From NCBI RefSeq assembly GCF_022024175.1, contig NZ_CP091794.1, positions 2,790,001-2,854,000 on the forward strand: a stretch of 64,000 bases of DNA, in the 5' to 3' direction. This document shows, one piece after another, positions 18,465 through 27,595 of this stretch; the first letter of the stretch is position 1; each line of letters begins with the position of its first letter. This DNA comes from Prevotella communis. GTDB taxonomy: Bacteria > Bacteroidota > Bacteroidia > Bacteroidales > Bacteroidaceae. Below the pieces are notes generated by a model, which had not been told where the DNA came from, did not search any database, and saw nothing but the letters and a program-made list of their open reading frames with translations. The position numbers were made by a program, and so were the translations under genes.

Positions 18465-19967
18465 TCACTTTTCCTTATGACCTACAAATAGACCGTATTC
18501 TATAGCAGGAACATTTTCTCCAGAGATACTTATTGACATCAGACTTTTACAGGAAATATATGGTGAATTCATAAATGTCAGATCCTTCCTTGTCTTTATA
18601 TATTTATTTTGGGGTTCATATATAACACTCGTCAAATACGCACAACCATAGAAGGAATTATATTTCAGTTCTGTGTTGGCGGGAATAATCAGCTGATTAA
18701 GGCCATTACAGCCCCCAAAAGCAAATTCCTCCACTTTCAGTATATTATCCGGGATATGGAATACTGCAGGCATATTCATACCGCAAAACGCAAATTTTCC
18801 TATCGAGTTCACGCTCTTGGGAATTACAGCAACAGGACTACCACAGACAATCTTGTTTGACTGAGACTCAACGATGCAGTTACAGTCTTCGCGCGAATCA
18901 TAGAACTTATTGTCTTTGTCAACAGATATGCTTACCAAATTTACGCAACCGGAAAAAGCATCAGCATCTATTTTTTCCACACATGCAGGGATAATCACTT
19001 TGGTCAGTCGTCTGCAACCCTTAAAGGCTGAAGCATATACTCTCTTTATATCATTACCGATGGTTGTATTGTAACAACCGGCAAACAGCACCGAGTCATC
19101 AATGCTTACCAAGGCATTCTTCTCCTTATTGGCACGATAGTCTTTATTCTTAGGAGAAACTGTAAAGGAAGAAAGATTCTCACAATTAGTGAAGGGATTC
19201 TGGAAAAAATAAAATTCTCCAGCAGGAAGGTTGAACGATGTAAGAGAGCAACAGCCATCGAATGTTGACTGACCGAATTGTAATGTGCCGTCCTCTGGCA
19301 AGACGATCTTTTCAAGTCGGAAGCAATCGGAAAACGCATAATCCTCAATAACCTCTATCCATTTAGGAATGCTAAGACTTATCAAGCCTGTACATCCACA
19401 GAAAGCTCCTTTAGATATCTGGGATATACTTTGGGGGAATGTAGTCCCTGCACAACCTATTTCAATGGCGTCATCAGACGTTCGAACAACAGCATTACAC
19501 TGCTCACGGGAGTCGAAAACTGGATTTCCTTTATTTACTTCAATAATTTGTAATTCCGGGCAATTATAGAAGATGCATTCACCCAATGATGATATAGTAG
19601 ACGGGAAACTAACAGAACGGAGGTCAGAACATCCATAAAATGCCATTCCTCCAACCGTCTCTATGCCCTCATCTATCACCAATTCTTTTATAAAGCAACA
19701 GTTCACGAATCCTTTTGGTGCCACCTGAACAATTTTGTACGTTTTCCCTTTATCTTTAATTTCCGAAGGAACATGCAAGGTTTCATTTCCTTTATCTATA
19801 ACTGCTTCCTTATTCATTGAGATGATATATTCCGACGGATTATCAGAACATGGTGTCAGGCAAAATTGACCCACGATAACACCATCATCTGCATAGCCTG
19901 CAAATGAAACTACACAAAATAAGATAAGTGAAAAGACACTTCTTTGGATAAAAATATTACTATACAT
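18465..19967 (-). CDS. BspA-like leucine-rich repeat surface protein, copy 2 (500 aa)
   Basis: The start at 19967 (MYSNIFIQRSVFSLILFCVV) aligns with copy 1 and gives a signal peptide ending near FAGYADD; a frame 10 codons longer is less likely. From GQFCLTPCSD onward it matches copy 1, with only scattered substitutions (for example LHVPSE for LRIPSE and FGGCNG for FRGCNG). The first roughly 36 residues are clearly different, pointing to relaxed selection or recombination limited to the mature domain. Probably a surface LRR adhesin. Small ORF copy 2 follows 90 bp downstream, repeating the layout of copy 1. Confidence 0.85.
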   Translation of the reverse strand: MYSNIFIQRSVFSLILFCVVSFAGYADDGVIVGQFCLTPCSDNPSEYIISMNKEAVIDKGNETLHVPSEIKDKGKTYKIVQVAPKGFVNCCFIKELVIDEGIETVGGMAFYGCSDLRSVSFPSTISSLGECIFYNCPELQIIEVNKGNPVFDSREQCNAVVRTSDDAIEIGCAGTTFPQSISQISKGAFCGCTGLISLSIPKWIEVIEDYAFSDCFRLEKIVLPEDGTLQFGQSTFDGCCSLTSFNLPAGEFYFFQNPFTNCENLSSFTVSPKNKDYRANKEKNALVSIDDSVLFAGCYNTTIGNDIKRVYASAFKGCRRLTKVIIPACVEKIDADAFSGCVNLVSISVDKDNKFYDSREDCNCIVESQSNKIVCGSPVAVIPKSVNSIGKFAFCGMNMPAVFHIPDNILKVEEFAFGGCNGLNQLIIPANTELKYNSFYGCAYLTSVIYEPQNKYIKTRKDLTFMNSPYISCKSLMSISISGENVPAIEYGLFVGHKEK

Positions 19968-20034
19968 ATTATTATTTCTATTGATACTAAAACTCATTTA
20001 CAAACCAAAAAGGTCAAATAGCAACTTCTCCAAA

Positions 20035-20058
20035 GTATCAGGGACAATGCCCTGATAC
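20035..20058 (-). terminator. Perfect hairpin after the C39-like lipoprotein gene
   Basis: GTATCAGGG and CCCTGATAC form a perfect 9-bp stem with a 6-nt loop, 21 bp after the stop at 20079. The T tract on the minus strand is short, so the call as terminator is tentative. Confidence 0.5.
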
Positions 20059-20078
20059 ATATCTATACAGATAAAAGA

Positions 20079-20831
20079 TCACTTCTTATAAAGAACACAT
20101 TTTACACGAGAAACTGAGTAATTTGTTTTGTATCTATCGGAATACTGGGTATAGCCATAATGTTCACTGTTACGGTATTGCTGACTTGTAAGCTGATCTC
20201 TCACCTGCATATCTCCATTTTTTTCAAACCTATCCAATGAAATCCAATGATCCACTTTTTTCTTCTTTTCAGCATCCCAAACTTCAACTCCGACCATTAC
20301 TCCTTTAATTTTTTTTCCATTGGAAGAATTCTTTAAACTATCAACAATTTGTTGAGCTTTTGTAGGATTATCTTCAAATGCGTCTGGCAATTTCTGGTCC
20401 AAGTTTGAGATTTTTTGGAATCCACTTGCATTATCATTAACTTCCCTCATCTTATTACAAACAGAAAGAATATCATTTCCCTTTAATGCACGAACATTAT
20501 TCTTATTCTTCAAATTTTCCATATTCTCATTTTCATTCCAATCTATTGCCGACTTAGCAGCAGATAACACAGCACCTTGGTATGTATAATTATCTGCATC
20601 ACCACACATCATAGCTACACTCCATAATCCACAATTAGAATACTGCAAGAATTTGCGATTCTCAGCACCTACCTCTGGATACATTACAGAACGAGTAACA
20701 GAAGCCAATGTGTAAGGTTGTTCGTCAAAAAACTCATAGTCATCATCGTTACTACAACTAACGACAACTGCCGTTACAGACATAACAGCGATTGCAGAAC
20801 ATAAACTGCGAACAAAAAAATTTTTTTTCAT
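20079..20831 (-). CDS. Lipoprotein resembling papain/C39-like cysteine peptidases (250 aa)
   Basis: The lipoprotein signal ends in VVVSC (Cys about residue 26), followed by an acidic SNDDDYEF spacer suited to surface export. The motif YSNCGLWSVAMMCG (about residues 64-77) resembles the catalytic-cysteine helix of papain-like C39 peptidases, and VDHWISLDRF (about 197-206) resembles their histidine strand. A possible third residue is the Asp in VRDQLTS. The N-terminal helix spacing is plausible for the fold, but this is motif reading, not a database match. It lies 55 bp after the Wzy-like gene in an AT-rich stretch. Alternative: an inactive relative or inhibitor-like lipoprotein. Confidence 0.6.
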   Translation of the reverse strand: MKKNFFVRSLCSAIAVMSVTAVVVSCSNDDDYEFFDEQPYTLASVTRSVMYPEVGAENRKFLQYSNCGLWSVAMMCGDADNYTYQGAVLSAAKSAIDWNENENMENLKNKNNVRALKGNDILSVCNKMREVNDNASGFQKISNLDQKLPDAFEDNPTKAQQIVDSLKNSSNGKKIKGVMVGVEVWDAEKKKKVDHWISLDRFEKNGDMQVRDQLTSQQYRNSEHYGYTQYSDRYKTNYSVSRVKCVLYKK

Positions 20832-20886
20832 TTGATTAATAATTAATTTAAGTTAATAAAACATCTCGTTTTGTGAGACAATATGT

Positions 20887-22473
20887 TTACTTGCAAGTTT
20901 CCTTTATTCTTTCGACATCGTTTGATTCTACCTTGACGTATTTTGTAGCAATTAATTTAGCAATAGAATCTTTCTTAAAGTCGTTATCTGTCAAATCATA
21001 TACTTTATACAATCCTTCAAGTGGTGCAAAACGCACAGGACACATAAAGTGTGCCTCGTTAAAATGTCCTGAAGCTTCTTCGTATTCATTCATATACAAA
21101 CAAATATCTCCAGAAAGCAATTCTCTGGCATAACCATTCCAATATTGACCACATTCACTGATTACACGATGTGCTGTTTGCATATCACCACTCATAAAAG
21201 CAGCCATTGCATAACTATATAAGAAGAACCTATTGCCATGGAAATATTCATGTAAACTACCATACTTACTAAGGGCTTCTTGATGATAGCCTCTGAACGA
21301 CAATTTCTCTGCCATCCCCCATTGATATTCATGATAGATGTCAACAGACAAATATAGAATAAATAATATTTCAACTAAAAATACAGAACATATTCGACTA
21401 TTGAATGATATCGAAATTTTCTTACTAATAAGAAGAATTATCGGAGAATAAACCAATAACAGTACAAGCCATGATGACTGATAATGGAAAGGATAAGAAA
21501 AAAAACTAAACAACAATACAGGAATTAAAAGAAACAAACTCTTCTGTATCATTATTCCTTTCTTACAAAGAAAAAGAATTAATGGAAAAAGAAATACTGA
21601 CACTAACAAGAGTAATCCACCTATTCCATAGTTTATCCATATATACACAAATTCATTCATTGGATATCGCACTTCATCTGCATTATTTTCATAGATACTA
21701 TTTGGATTCTCTCTGAAGAATTTAGCTTGTTGTAGCATGTACTCACTTTGGAATCCATTAGAACCGTATCCTACAATAGGATGCTTCTCTATCATAGAAA
21801 ATGATTGCTCAAGTATAAATCTACGTCCTATTGTAGAGTCTGACTTAATACTTGTTACATATGATACAACGGACAGGAATAATACTGCTGCTATTAGCAA
21901 GAAAAACACCTTACAAAAAGTCCTATAATTTAAGAATCGATGAATTAAGAACCAAAATAGAATTATAACATTTAATGCTAGACAAATAAGCCCCGTTCTT
22001 GAATTGGTTATTAGTAGAATAGAAACGACAGGAATACTCCCCACATAAAGCAGGAACTTTATCCTCCACTTATTTGTTTTAAATAAGAGAGTAATTATCA
22101 TTGAGATGGCAATACTAAGCGTTAATGCAAGACCTGCAGGATTGTCAAATGTTCCAAATTCCCCAATTAAACTTCGGCCATAGATGAGTATTTTAGTCAT
22201 AATGTATGCACACTCACATTCTGCCATAATTATAAAAATTATATAGATCTGACTTAAATAATCTGACAGACATTCAACAATTCCTTCTTTTGGTTCAATT
22301 AAAAATAACGAAATAAGAAAAAAAGATGCACCTATAACAAATAGATAAAATTTTGGCAAATAATAACTATCAGTAAAATAATACACTGGTGCGCAAAAAC
22401 AGGACATGCAAATTATAGCAATTCCCATTTTTAAAATAATTCTAAAAAAAACATTCATAGACCTTGATTCCAT
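20887..22473 (-). CDS. O-antigen ligase/Wzy-like polytopic membrane protein with TPR-like tail (528 aa)
   Basis: The start at 22473 (MESRSMNVFFRI) falls just after the stop of the upstream gene; a longer frame would overlap that gene by 53 bp. About ten hydrophobic segments are visible. The Wzy_C-type region IEKHPIVGYGSNGFQSEY...NEFVYIWINYGIGGLLLL carries the conserved periplasmic loop of O-antigen ligases, polymerases and some O-oligosaccharyltransferases. The last roughly 110 residues are soluble and TPR-like (YHQEALSKYGSLHEYFHG, EASGHFNEAHF). The gene is strikingly AT-rich compared with both housekeeping and PUL genes, suggesting acquisition. No glycosyltransferases lie nearby, so a role as ligase or protein glycosyltransferase is as plausible as polymerase. 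Confidence 0.8.
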   Translation of the reverse strand: MESRSMNVFFRIILKMGIAIICMSCFCAPVYYFTDSYYLPKFYLFVIGASFFLISLFLIEPKEGIVECLSDYLSQIYIIFIIMAECECAYIMTKILIYGRSLIGEFGTFDNPAGLALTLSIAISMIITLLFKTNKWRIKFLLYVGSIPVVSILLITNSRTGLICLALNVIILFWFLIHRFLNYRTFCKVFFLLIAAVLFLSVVSYVTSIKSDSTIGRRFILEQSFSMIEKHPIVGYGSNGFQSEYMLQQAKFFRENPNSIYENNADEVRYPMNEFVYIWINYGIGGLLLLVSVFLFPLILFLCKKGIMIQKSLFLLIPVLLFSFFSYPFHYQSSWLVLLLVYSPIILLISKKISISFNSRICSVFLVEILFILYLSVDIYHEYQWGMAEKLSFRGYHQEALSKYGSLHEYFHGNRFFLYSYAMAAFMSGDMQTAHRVISECGQYWNGYARELLSGDICLYMNEYEEASGHFNEAHFMCPVRFAPLEGLYKVYDLTDNDFKKDSIAKLIATKYVKVESNDVERIKETCK

Positions 22474-22492
22474 AACGCCTTCCTTATTATCG

Positions 22493-25297
22493 TTACCACC
22501 ATATCTGTTTCCCGTTCTCATACGTAAAAATACGTTCCTCGACACCCTTGGTTATATCTTTCAGGATGTAGAGTCCACCAGATGGGACATCAGAGAAAAC
22601 AAGAGAGTTGCTTGTGGCCTTCTTTGAGCCAAGTAGCTCCCAGTCGCCACTAGCACTCCAATAATACAACTCATATTTATCGCCAACCTCAACACAGTTC
22701 CCGTCATTACGGCCAATATACTTTATTCGAGATATCTGAGCCGGTTTGTCTAATTGGAGTCCTACCCAGTTACCATCAGGGCTAATGCCGCCAAAGCCTG
22801 TCAGGATATTACCGTCAAAAACATTCTCCTTTCGTGCCCATCCTTCACCCTCTGTGCCAATAATCTGTCCTTCTATCTTTTTGCCCTCGGAATCATAGAA
22901 TTCCAATTCATTGATATTGCAATGCGAGCCTTTTCCACCCATATAGCGCAGATACTTGAATCTCTGTTGCGAGGTGACAGGAATATCATACCAGTTACCA
23001 TTGGTGATGCCCTTATGTGTATGTAACACCACACTATCCGAGAAATCCTGCTTGTTCGAAGCCTGAAACTGACCACCATTCATGCGGCTGTTAAAATAAT
23101 CCTGAGCACCCATAAACGGATATTTTCTCAGCAATTTCATACTTATCGTCTTTTTCACATTGGAAACGATATCCGTTACCTTGCCATCCTTGTCTATAAG
23201 GAACGGATTGCCAAAAGGAACTATTATACCATCTTCATAAAAGCCAGCCATATATACGATGCCGCATCCCATGGATGTGAACGTCACTTTTCCGCCACAT
23301 ATCTTGCCGTAATGAACAGGCACCCAGTCTCGGTTGTCAAACACACAGATATATGCCACCTTCCTATCTTTAGATTTCTCAGGCACCTGACGCTCAACAT
23401 CGACTGTCTTGCAATATTCATCTGTAACATCTGTATAGTGAGGACGCTCAAAGACTTGTGGGATTGACCGCTCATATTTCATGTCCTTCACCATCTGCTT
23501 ATTGAGACTATAGCGATAGCGAAACACCTTCGGTTTGATATACGAATGGAAATAGTGGGCCGTATCACCTGGGAAGTTACCCATATAGAATGGTACGCCC
23601 TTTCCGTTTTTATCGATTAAGACACTCCAAGAATGACTGCTACTACGATTACCCCAGTGCGGAGTAAAGTCATAGGCAGCAGGAATGCCTAGATAGCGGC
23701 AGAGATAGATGGAGAAACTCGTCTCATCGGCGCACTTACCACTTTTAGTCCTAAACAGGGAACTTCCTTTTGTACCATATGGACTACCATAGATATAATA
23801 TTCAAACTGGTGTGTCAGGTCAAACACTCGCATGGCCTCAGAAAAAGCAGATCTAGGCTTGAAGAATTCTTCAGCATATTCATTGGCTCCCTGCCTCTTG
23901 AGTATCCATTTCTGGGAGTCACGCTCCGAATAGGTACTCTGGACAAGAATCTCAACACCTGTTTCCTTATCTTTATGCATGTCAAGAAAGAAGCCCGTAT
24001 GTTTGTTCATTATGCGATAGACATCACCACCAAGAGGTATAAAAAGCCACTGATCAATAGGTTTCTTTACATATTCACCAATGGTAACAGGTGTCCCGGA
24101 GCAGAGTGTGCGTGGGGTGCCAAATTCCATCTGAAAACAAAAATCTGTAGAATCCTTTTTGTAATAGCCTATTCTCCACAACGGATATCCAGAATAATCC
24201 AATCTGACAAGTTGTGTCTTATCCGATGAGGAATAAGGTTTCAGGTGTACGACATTGTTTGTTGAAACATTTGTCGTATCAAAGGAAATGCAACGTCCAG
24301 ACTCCTTATTTAAAATATTGTAATAAGAAGTCGAGAAATCCTTCAGGTCCTCGTGACGGAATTTTTCCAAAGCTCCAAGTTGGATATAATCCACGCATAT
24401 CGTATCTGAAGCGCTCATGATACGAATCACATTTTTACCTTTTCTGATTGATATCGCCTCGTTGAACCATTTCTCAGAGAATGACTCTATGTTGCGAGTT
24501 GGAGCCAGATGGAGGGTATCTACCGCAACATCATTAAGAGTGACTACGGCTGTCAGGTGATGAGCCGTTGAAGAATATCTCAATATCAGGCGTTTCTGAG
24601 TCTGTCGCTCCGATTCTATTGTGTAAGTCAGGGATGACTTTCCAGGATACATCATGTTTGCTTTACCATTTGATGCGCCGCCATACTCTTTTATGTCACA
24701 TTCACTGGTTTGGGCATCTTCTGCTTCTAATTGTATTCCTCTTCTGGACATAACGATGTCCTTGTCAAACATTGGGAATGCATCAGTCACAGATGCACGC
24801 CAGTCACTAGGCTTCTCTTGGCACAGACGATACGGAAGGACATATTCAAAGAATAATGAACGGTCGTAATCGTCTTTCCATGTGGAACGCTCCCACATAT
24901 CGCACGCTTCATTGATGGCCTTGATTAGATAGTCGGCCTTCATCTCTGAGATATCATAGGACATATCCGCTTGTGAAGCATGTATTTTCGATGCGGAATC
25001 ATTGAAATACCTAGTCCGGACATTCTGACTTTCACCACTTGCACTGATGAATATGGAATCCATCATATCCACAGAAGCACCATCCATATAGCATTGAGAC
25101 GGCATATTTTCAATCAGGAACTTTGCCGCTTCATATTTCAATGGATCTGGATCATCCTTGAAATATTCCAATACCTTTTCCAGTTCTGCACGATTTTTGC
25201 CTGACATGTCTAAGGCACGCTTAAGGCCATTGTCACATGATAGGGCAACAAACAGTAAAACAATTATAATAGTATGAATCTTTATTGTTTTCATCAT
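22493..25297 (-). CDS. Transglutaminase-fold lipoprotein with lectin-like and F5/8-type domains (934 aa)
   Basis: The ATG at 25297 (MMKTIKIHTIIIVLLFVALSC) gives a lipoprotein signal with Cys near residue 21; the longer frame begins with TTG. A helical region is followed by a jelly-roll-like segment (about 190-310) and a ricin-like lectin region (about 330-460, YNILNKESGRCISFDT, MNKHTGFFLDM). A transglutaminase-like core has GKCADETSF (Cys about 520) and SSSHSWSVLID (His about 557). The C-terminus (about 785-930) resembles an F5/8 discoidin domain (INELEFYDSEGKKIEG, WVGLQLDKPAQISRIKYIG). A surface enzyme acting on glycoprotein or peptidoglycan-like substrates is inferred. It lies between the DUF3244-like and Wzy-like genes, 19 bp from the latter. 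Confidence 0.75.
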   Translation of the reverse strand: MMKTIKIHTIIIVLLFVALSCDNGLKRALDMSGKNRAELEKVLEYFKDDPDPLKYEAAKFLIENMPSQCYMDGASVDMMDSIFISASGESQNVRTRYFNDSASKIHASQADMSYDISEMKADYLIKAINEACDMWERSTWKDDYDRSLFFEYVLPYRLCQEKPSDWRASVTDAFPMFDKDIVMSRRGIQLEAEDAQTSECDIKEYGGASNGKANMMYPGKSSLTYTIESERQTQKRLILRYSSTAHHLTAVVTLNDVAVDTLHLAPTRNIESFSEKWFNEAISIRKGKNVIRIMSASDTICVDYIQLGALEKFRHEDLKDFSTSYYNILNKESGRCISFDTTNVSTNNVVHLKPYSSSDKTQLVRLDYSGYPLWRIGYYKKDSTDFCFQMEFGTPRTLCSGTPVTIGEYVKKPIDQWLFIPLGGDVYRIMNKHTGFFLDMHKDKETGVEILVQSTYSERDSQKWILKRQGANEYAEEFFKPRSAFSEAMRVFDLTHQFEYYIYGSPYGTKGSSLFRTKSGKCADETSFSIYLCRYLGIPAAYDFTPHWGNRSSSHSWSVLIDKNGKGVPFYMGNFPGDTAHYFHSYIKPKVFRYRYSLNKQMVKDMKYERSIPQVFERPHYTDVTDEYCKTVDVERQVPEKSKDRKVAYICVFDNRDWVPVHYGKICGGKVTFTSMGCGIVYMAGFYEDGIIVPFGNPFLIDKDGKVTDIVSNVKKTISMKLLRKYPFMGAQDYFNSRMNGGQFQASNKQDFSDSVVLHTHKGITNGNWYDIPVTSQQRFKYLRYMGGKGSHCNINELEFYDSEGKKIEGQIIGTEGEGWARKENVFDGNILTGFGGISPDGNWVGLQLDKPAQISRIKYIGRNDGNCVEVGDKYELYYWSASGDWELLGSKKATSNSLVFSDVPSGGLYILKDITKGVEERIFTYENGKQIWW

Positions 25298-25340
25298 AAA
25301 CACGCAGGCAAGATCCAACAAACGAGGAACGCTAAATAAT

Positions 25341-25724
25341 TTATAATATTACATTCGTATAGAAACAATACTCACCACGAACAAGTTGCAATTCGTACTC
25401 TCCTGAAAGATTTAATGGTAAGGTTATGGTTGATGTATTTTCTGGGACAAGAGCTTCGTACACTTCCTCGCCATCCTCACTTATAATATATAAGGTGTAT
25501 TCGGCGTGAGAATCAAGAAAGTTTAAAACATTTTCTAAAAGTGTTGCCTCTGGAGGGGTTGGAAGCTTTGCAGGAGCCTTATGAACGGAGCCCCCTCCTT
25601 TTACAGGATTATCAGTCTTCTTAATTTGCCATTCTATTGGAGTGCCTCCTAGAGAAACAGATGACTGACAAAAAGCACTGAGGCTTAGCATGCACAGAAG
25701 CAATGCAAAAACAATCTTTTTCAT
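25341..25724 (-). CDS. Small secreted DUF3244-like protein (127 aa)
   Basis: The N-terminus MKKIVFALLLCMLSLSAFCQ is a signal peptide. The mature part ends in an Ig-like beta pattern (YTLYIISEDGEEVYEAL, SGEYELQLVRGEYCFYTNVIL) that I associate with DUF3244, from memory. A TATCTTTG box lies 34-41 bp upstream, so this gene probably heads the unit DUF3244 - transglutaminase lipoprotein - Wzy-like - C39-like lipoprotein. Function unknown. Confidence 0.7.
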   Translation of the reverse strand: MKKIVFALLLCMLSLSAFCQSSVSLGGTPIEWQIKKTDNPVKGGGSVHKAPAKLPTPPEATLLENVLNFLDSHAEYTLYIISEDGEEVYEALVPENTSTITLPLNLSGEYELQLVRGEYCFYTNVIL

Positions 25725-25757
25725 ATCTTTTTAGTTTTTAGTTATTATTTTTAGATG

Positions 25758-25765
25758 CAAAGATA
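25758..25765 (-). promoter_or_regulatory. -7 box (TATCTTTG) for the DUF3244-transglutaminase-Wzy unit
   Basis: TATCTTTG on the minus strand, 34-41 bp before the DUF3244-like ATG. It is the only good box seen ahead of this gene block. Confidence 0.6.
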
Positions 25766-25841
25766 TAAAAAAGAAAGAAAAGAACCTCGGGAATCCGCCT
25801 CACAAAGTTCACAAAATCGCAAACTTCAAAATATCAATAAG

Positions 25842-27500
25842 TTACAAATGTGAAATTTGTGGAAAACTCAGAATTTTTTCATCAAACTCCTTTGCACTAC
25901 CGTTAGAACCGAATAGTTTCCCATTGAGTCTTTTTCGGGTATTTGAGAGATTTGCAGACTTCGTACCCATGAGAATACATATCTCTTTTGGAGAGAAACG
26001 TGCAAAAACGAAAAGGCAGATATACTTTTCTTTTGTAGAAATACCCTTTTTTTTCATAAAAAGCGTAGTTAAAGTTTCAGGAAGAAACAATGAGACCTTA
26101 TTACGAAACTCTACCAATTCCTGATCTGTGGGCTTTTCACCCTTTGCAGCTTTATCTCTTAAATGCCTCACGATGGAAGAATTCTGCAATACATCTGAAA
26201 GTCCCCAACAATCTTCTTCAGAATATTTATTCTGCGTATTCTCTATGTCTTTTTTGAAGTCTTCTAAATTTGACTGAGCCCGAATAGCAAGATGTTCGTG
26301 AAAAGCATTCTTGCCTTTAGCTTCTCGTAAAGCGTCTTTAACCACACTATACTCATGAATATCAGAGGCATATTTCGCACGGATTCTTTGTTTCACCAAT
26401 CTTATGTATTTTCTAAGCCGATAGAATACGTATGCAGAAACTGTCAAGGCTATTAAGAGGAATAACAGCAGGATCACATTTCTTTGTTTTGACCTCATAA
26501 CTTCTATGGCTTTACTTTCTGCTGCAGATTTATAGGAGTGATAGTTGTATAGATGTTGAATGCTCAGCAAGGCGGCAGTAGAAGAAGTATTTGTTTCTTT
26601 TTTAATATTTGAAGCATAAAGGAGGGCATACTTTGCAACAGAATCATTCTTATGCAACATGGCATAGGTCTCGTATAATCCTTTGCAAGCTAACGCCAGA
26701 TTGTTGGGTGACTTACTTGTATAAAGGGTTTTATAATGATAGTATAGTGCAGAATCGCATTCTGCAATCCCTAGATAATAGACACCTTTATAATAATAAA
26801 GCAGTTTCCAGTTTTCATTCTGCTCAATTGTTTGTTTGTTAAGATGGGAGTGAAATTCATAACTATCTATATAGGCTTTTGCTTGTGAAAAGTTACCTTT
26901 CTTCGCTAAAAAGTATGAGACAGGCCCTTTTTCTGTATTTGCGGAAAGTGTATCGCCATACTCTTGAAACATGCGTATGGCATTGTTTTCGATTAGAAAG
27001 CTACTGTCAGGAAGGTTGAGGTCATAGTAACATCGAGCTTGTTGTGCATAATATTCTACTGCAACAGCCCCTTCACCGGCTTTAGATGAATAATGATATG
27101 CATCCTTGAAAACAGATATCGCATTTCTTGGAAGATTATTTTCAAAAAGTAACTGGGCCATTTGTCCACAGACCCTCGACAGTTTAGAGAAATCACAATC
27201 AGCAGCTGTAGTGTCCGCACTCTCTATTGACTTCATAAACTCTTCCAGCGCCTGCGGAGCTTCTCCTCTATCTGTATAGGTGCGTGCCAGCATATAGTGG
27301 GCACGCATGCGCTCGTTGGGAGTACCATGATTGTCGAAATAATCACAGAGGTTTATGGCCAACGAGTCGTTGGTCATCAGGGAGTCGGCAAGGTTTTGTC
27401 GTTCCAGTTCTTCAAGCTGGCTCAGCATCTGCTGATGGTCATTGCATGCCCAAACAGCTATGCAGAATAATATGATTAGGAGGTGATTAATCCGTTGCAT
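25842..27500 (-). CDS. Membrane-anchored TPR protein with C-terminal HTH; probable transcription regulator (552 aa)
   Basis: The N-terminus MQRINHLLIILFCIAVWAC is a signal or lipobox sequence. TPR-like helices fill about residues 30-310 (MRAHYMLARTYTDRGEAPQALEEF, GEGAVAVEYYAQQARCYYDL). A single TM segment follows (about 327-347, NVILLLFLLIALTVSAYVFY) and then a coiled-coil-like cytoplasmic linker. The C-terminus has an HTH-like region (ISTKEKYICLFVFARFSPKEICILMGTKSANLSNTRKRL). This layout, a periplasmic sensor linked to a cytoplasmic DNA-binding domain in one polypeptide, is common in Bacteroidota. It probably controls the adjacent DUF3244-transglutaminase-Wzy block. Three phased palindromes lie upstream, and its promoter box almost touches the ATG. 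Confidence 0.8.
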   Translation of the reverse strand: MQRINHLLIILFCIAVWACNDHQQMLSQLEELERQNLADSLMTNDSLAINLCDYFDNHGTPNERMRAHYMLARTYTDRGEAPQALEEFMKSIESADTTAADCDFSKLSRVCGQMAQLLFENNLPRNAISVFKDAYHYSSKAGEGAVAVEYYAQQARCYYDLNLPDSSFLIENNAIRMFQEYGDTLSANTEKGPVSYFLAKKGNFSQAKAYIDSYEFHSHLNKQTIEQNENWKLLYYYKGVYYLGIAECDSALYYHYKTLYTSKSPNNLALACKGLYETYAMLHKNDSVAKYALLYASNIKKETNTSSTAALLSIQHLYNYHSYKSAAESKAIEVMRSKQRNVILLLFLLIALTVSAYVFYRLRKYIRLVKQRIRAKYASDIHEYSVVKDALREAKGKNAFHEHLAIRAQSNLEDFKKDIENTQNKYSEEDCWGLSDVLQNSSIVRHLRDKAAKGEKPTDQELVEFRNKVSLFLPETLTTLFMKKKGISTKEKYICLFVFARFSPKEICILMGTKSANLSNTRKRLNGKLFGSNGSAKEFDEKILSFPQISHL

Positions 27501-27504
27501 GCTG

Positions 27505-27512
27505 CAAAGATA
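27505..27512 (-). promoter_or_regulatory. -7 box (TATCTTTG) 4 nt from the TPR-HTH regulator start
   Basis: TATCTTTG ends 4 nt before the ATG at 27500. With the usual spacing, transcription would begin at or next to the start codon, so the mRNA would be leaderless or nearly so. Confidence 0.6.
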
Positions 27513-27595
27513 GGTAAAATCTTTTTATCATGCAAATGTAACTGAGACTTTTTTCAAAAAACATCAATTCCAGGTGAGTTAATTGACATCATGAT

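Larger units (their letters stand above)
18093..19987. repeat. Tandem segmental duplication, copy 2
   Basis: Second copy of the 1903-bp unit. It starts at the shared ATAAAACATAGCTG sequence and ends near the common CTATTGA at the BspA 5' side. There are no flanking transposase genes or target-site duplications. Confidence 0.88.

Noticed and set aside
16190..19987. Insertion sequence or composite transposon causing the duplication
   Set aside because: No transposase, terminal inverted repeats or target-site duplications were seen. It is a simple tandem duplication.
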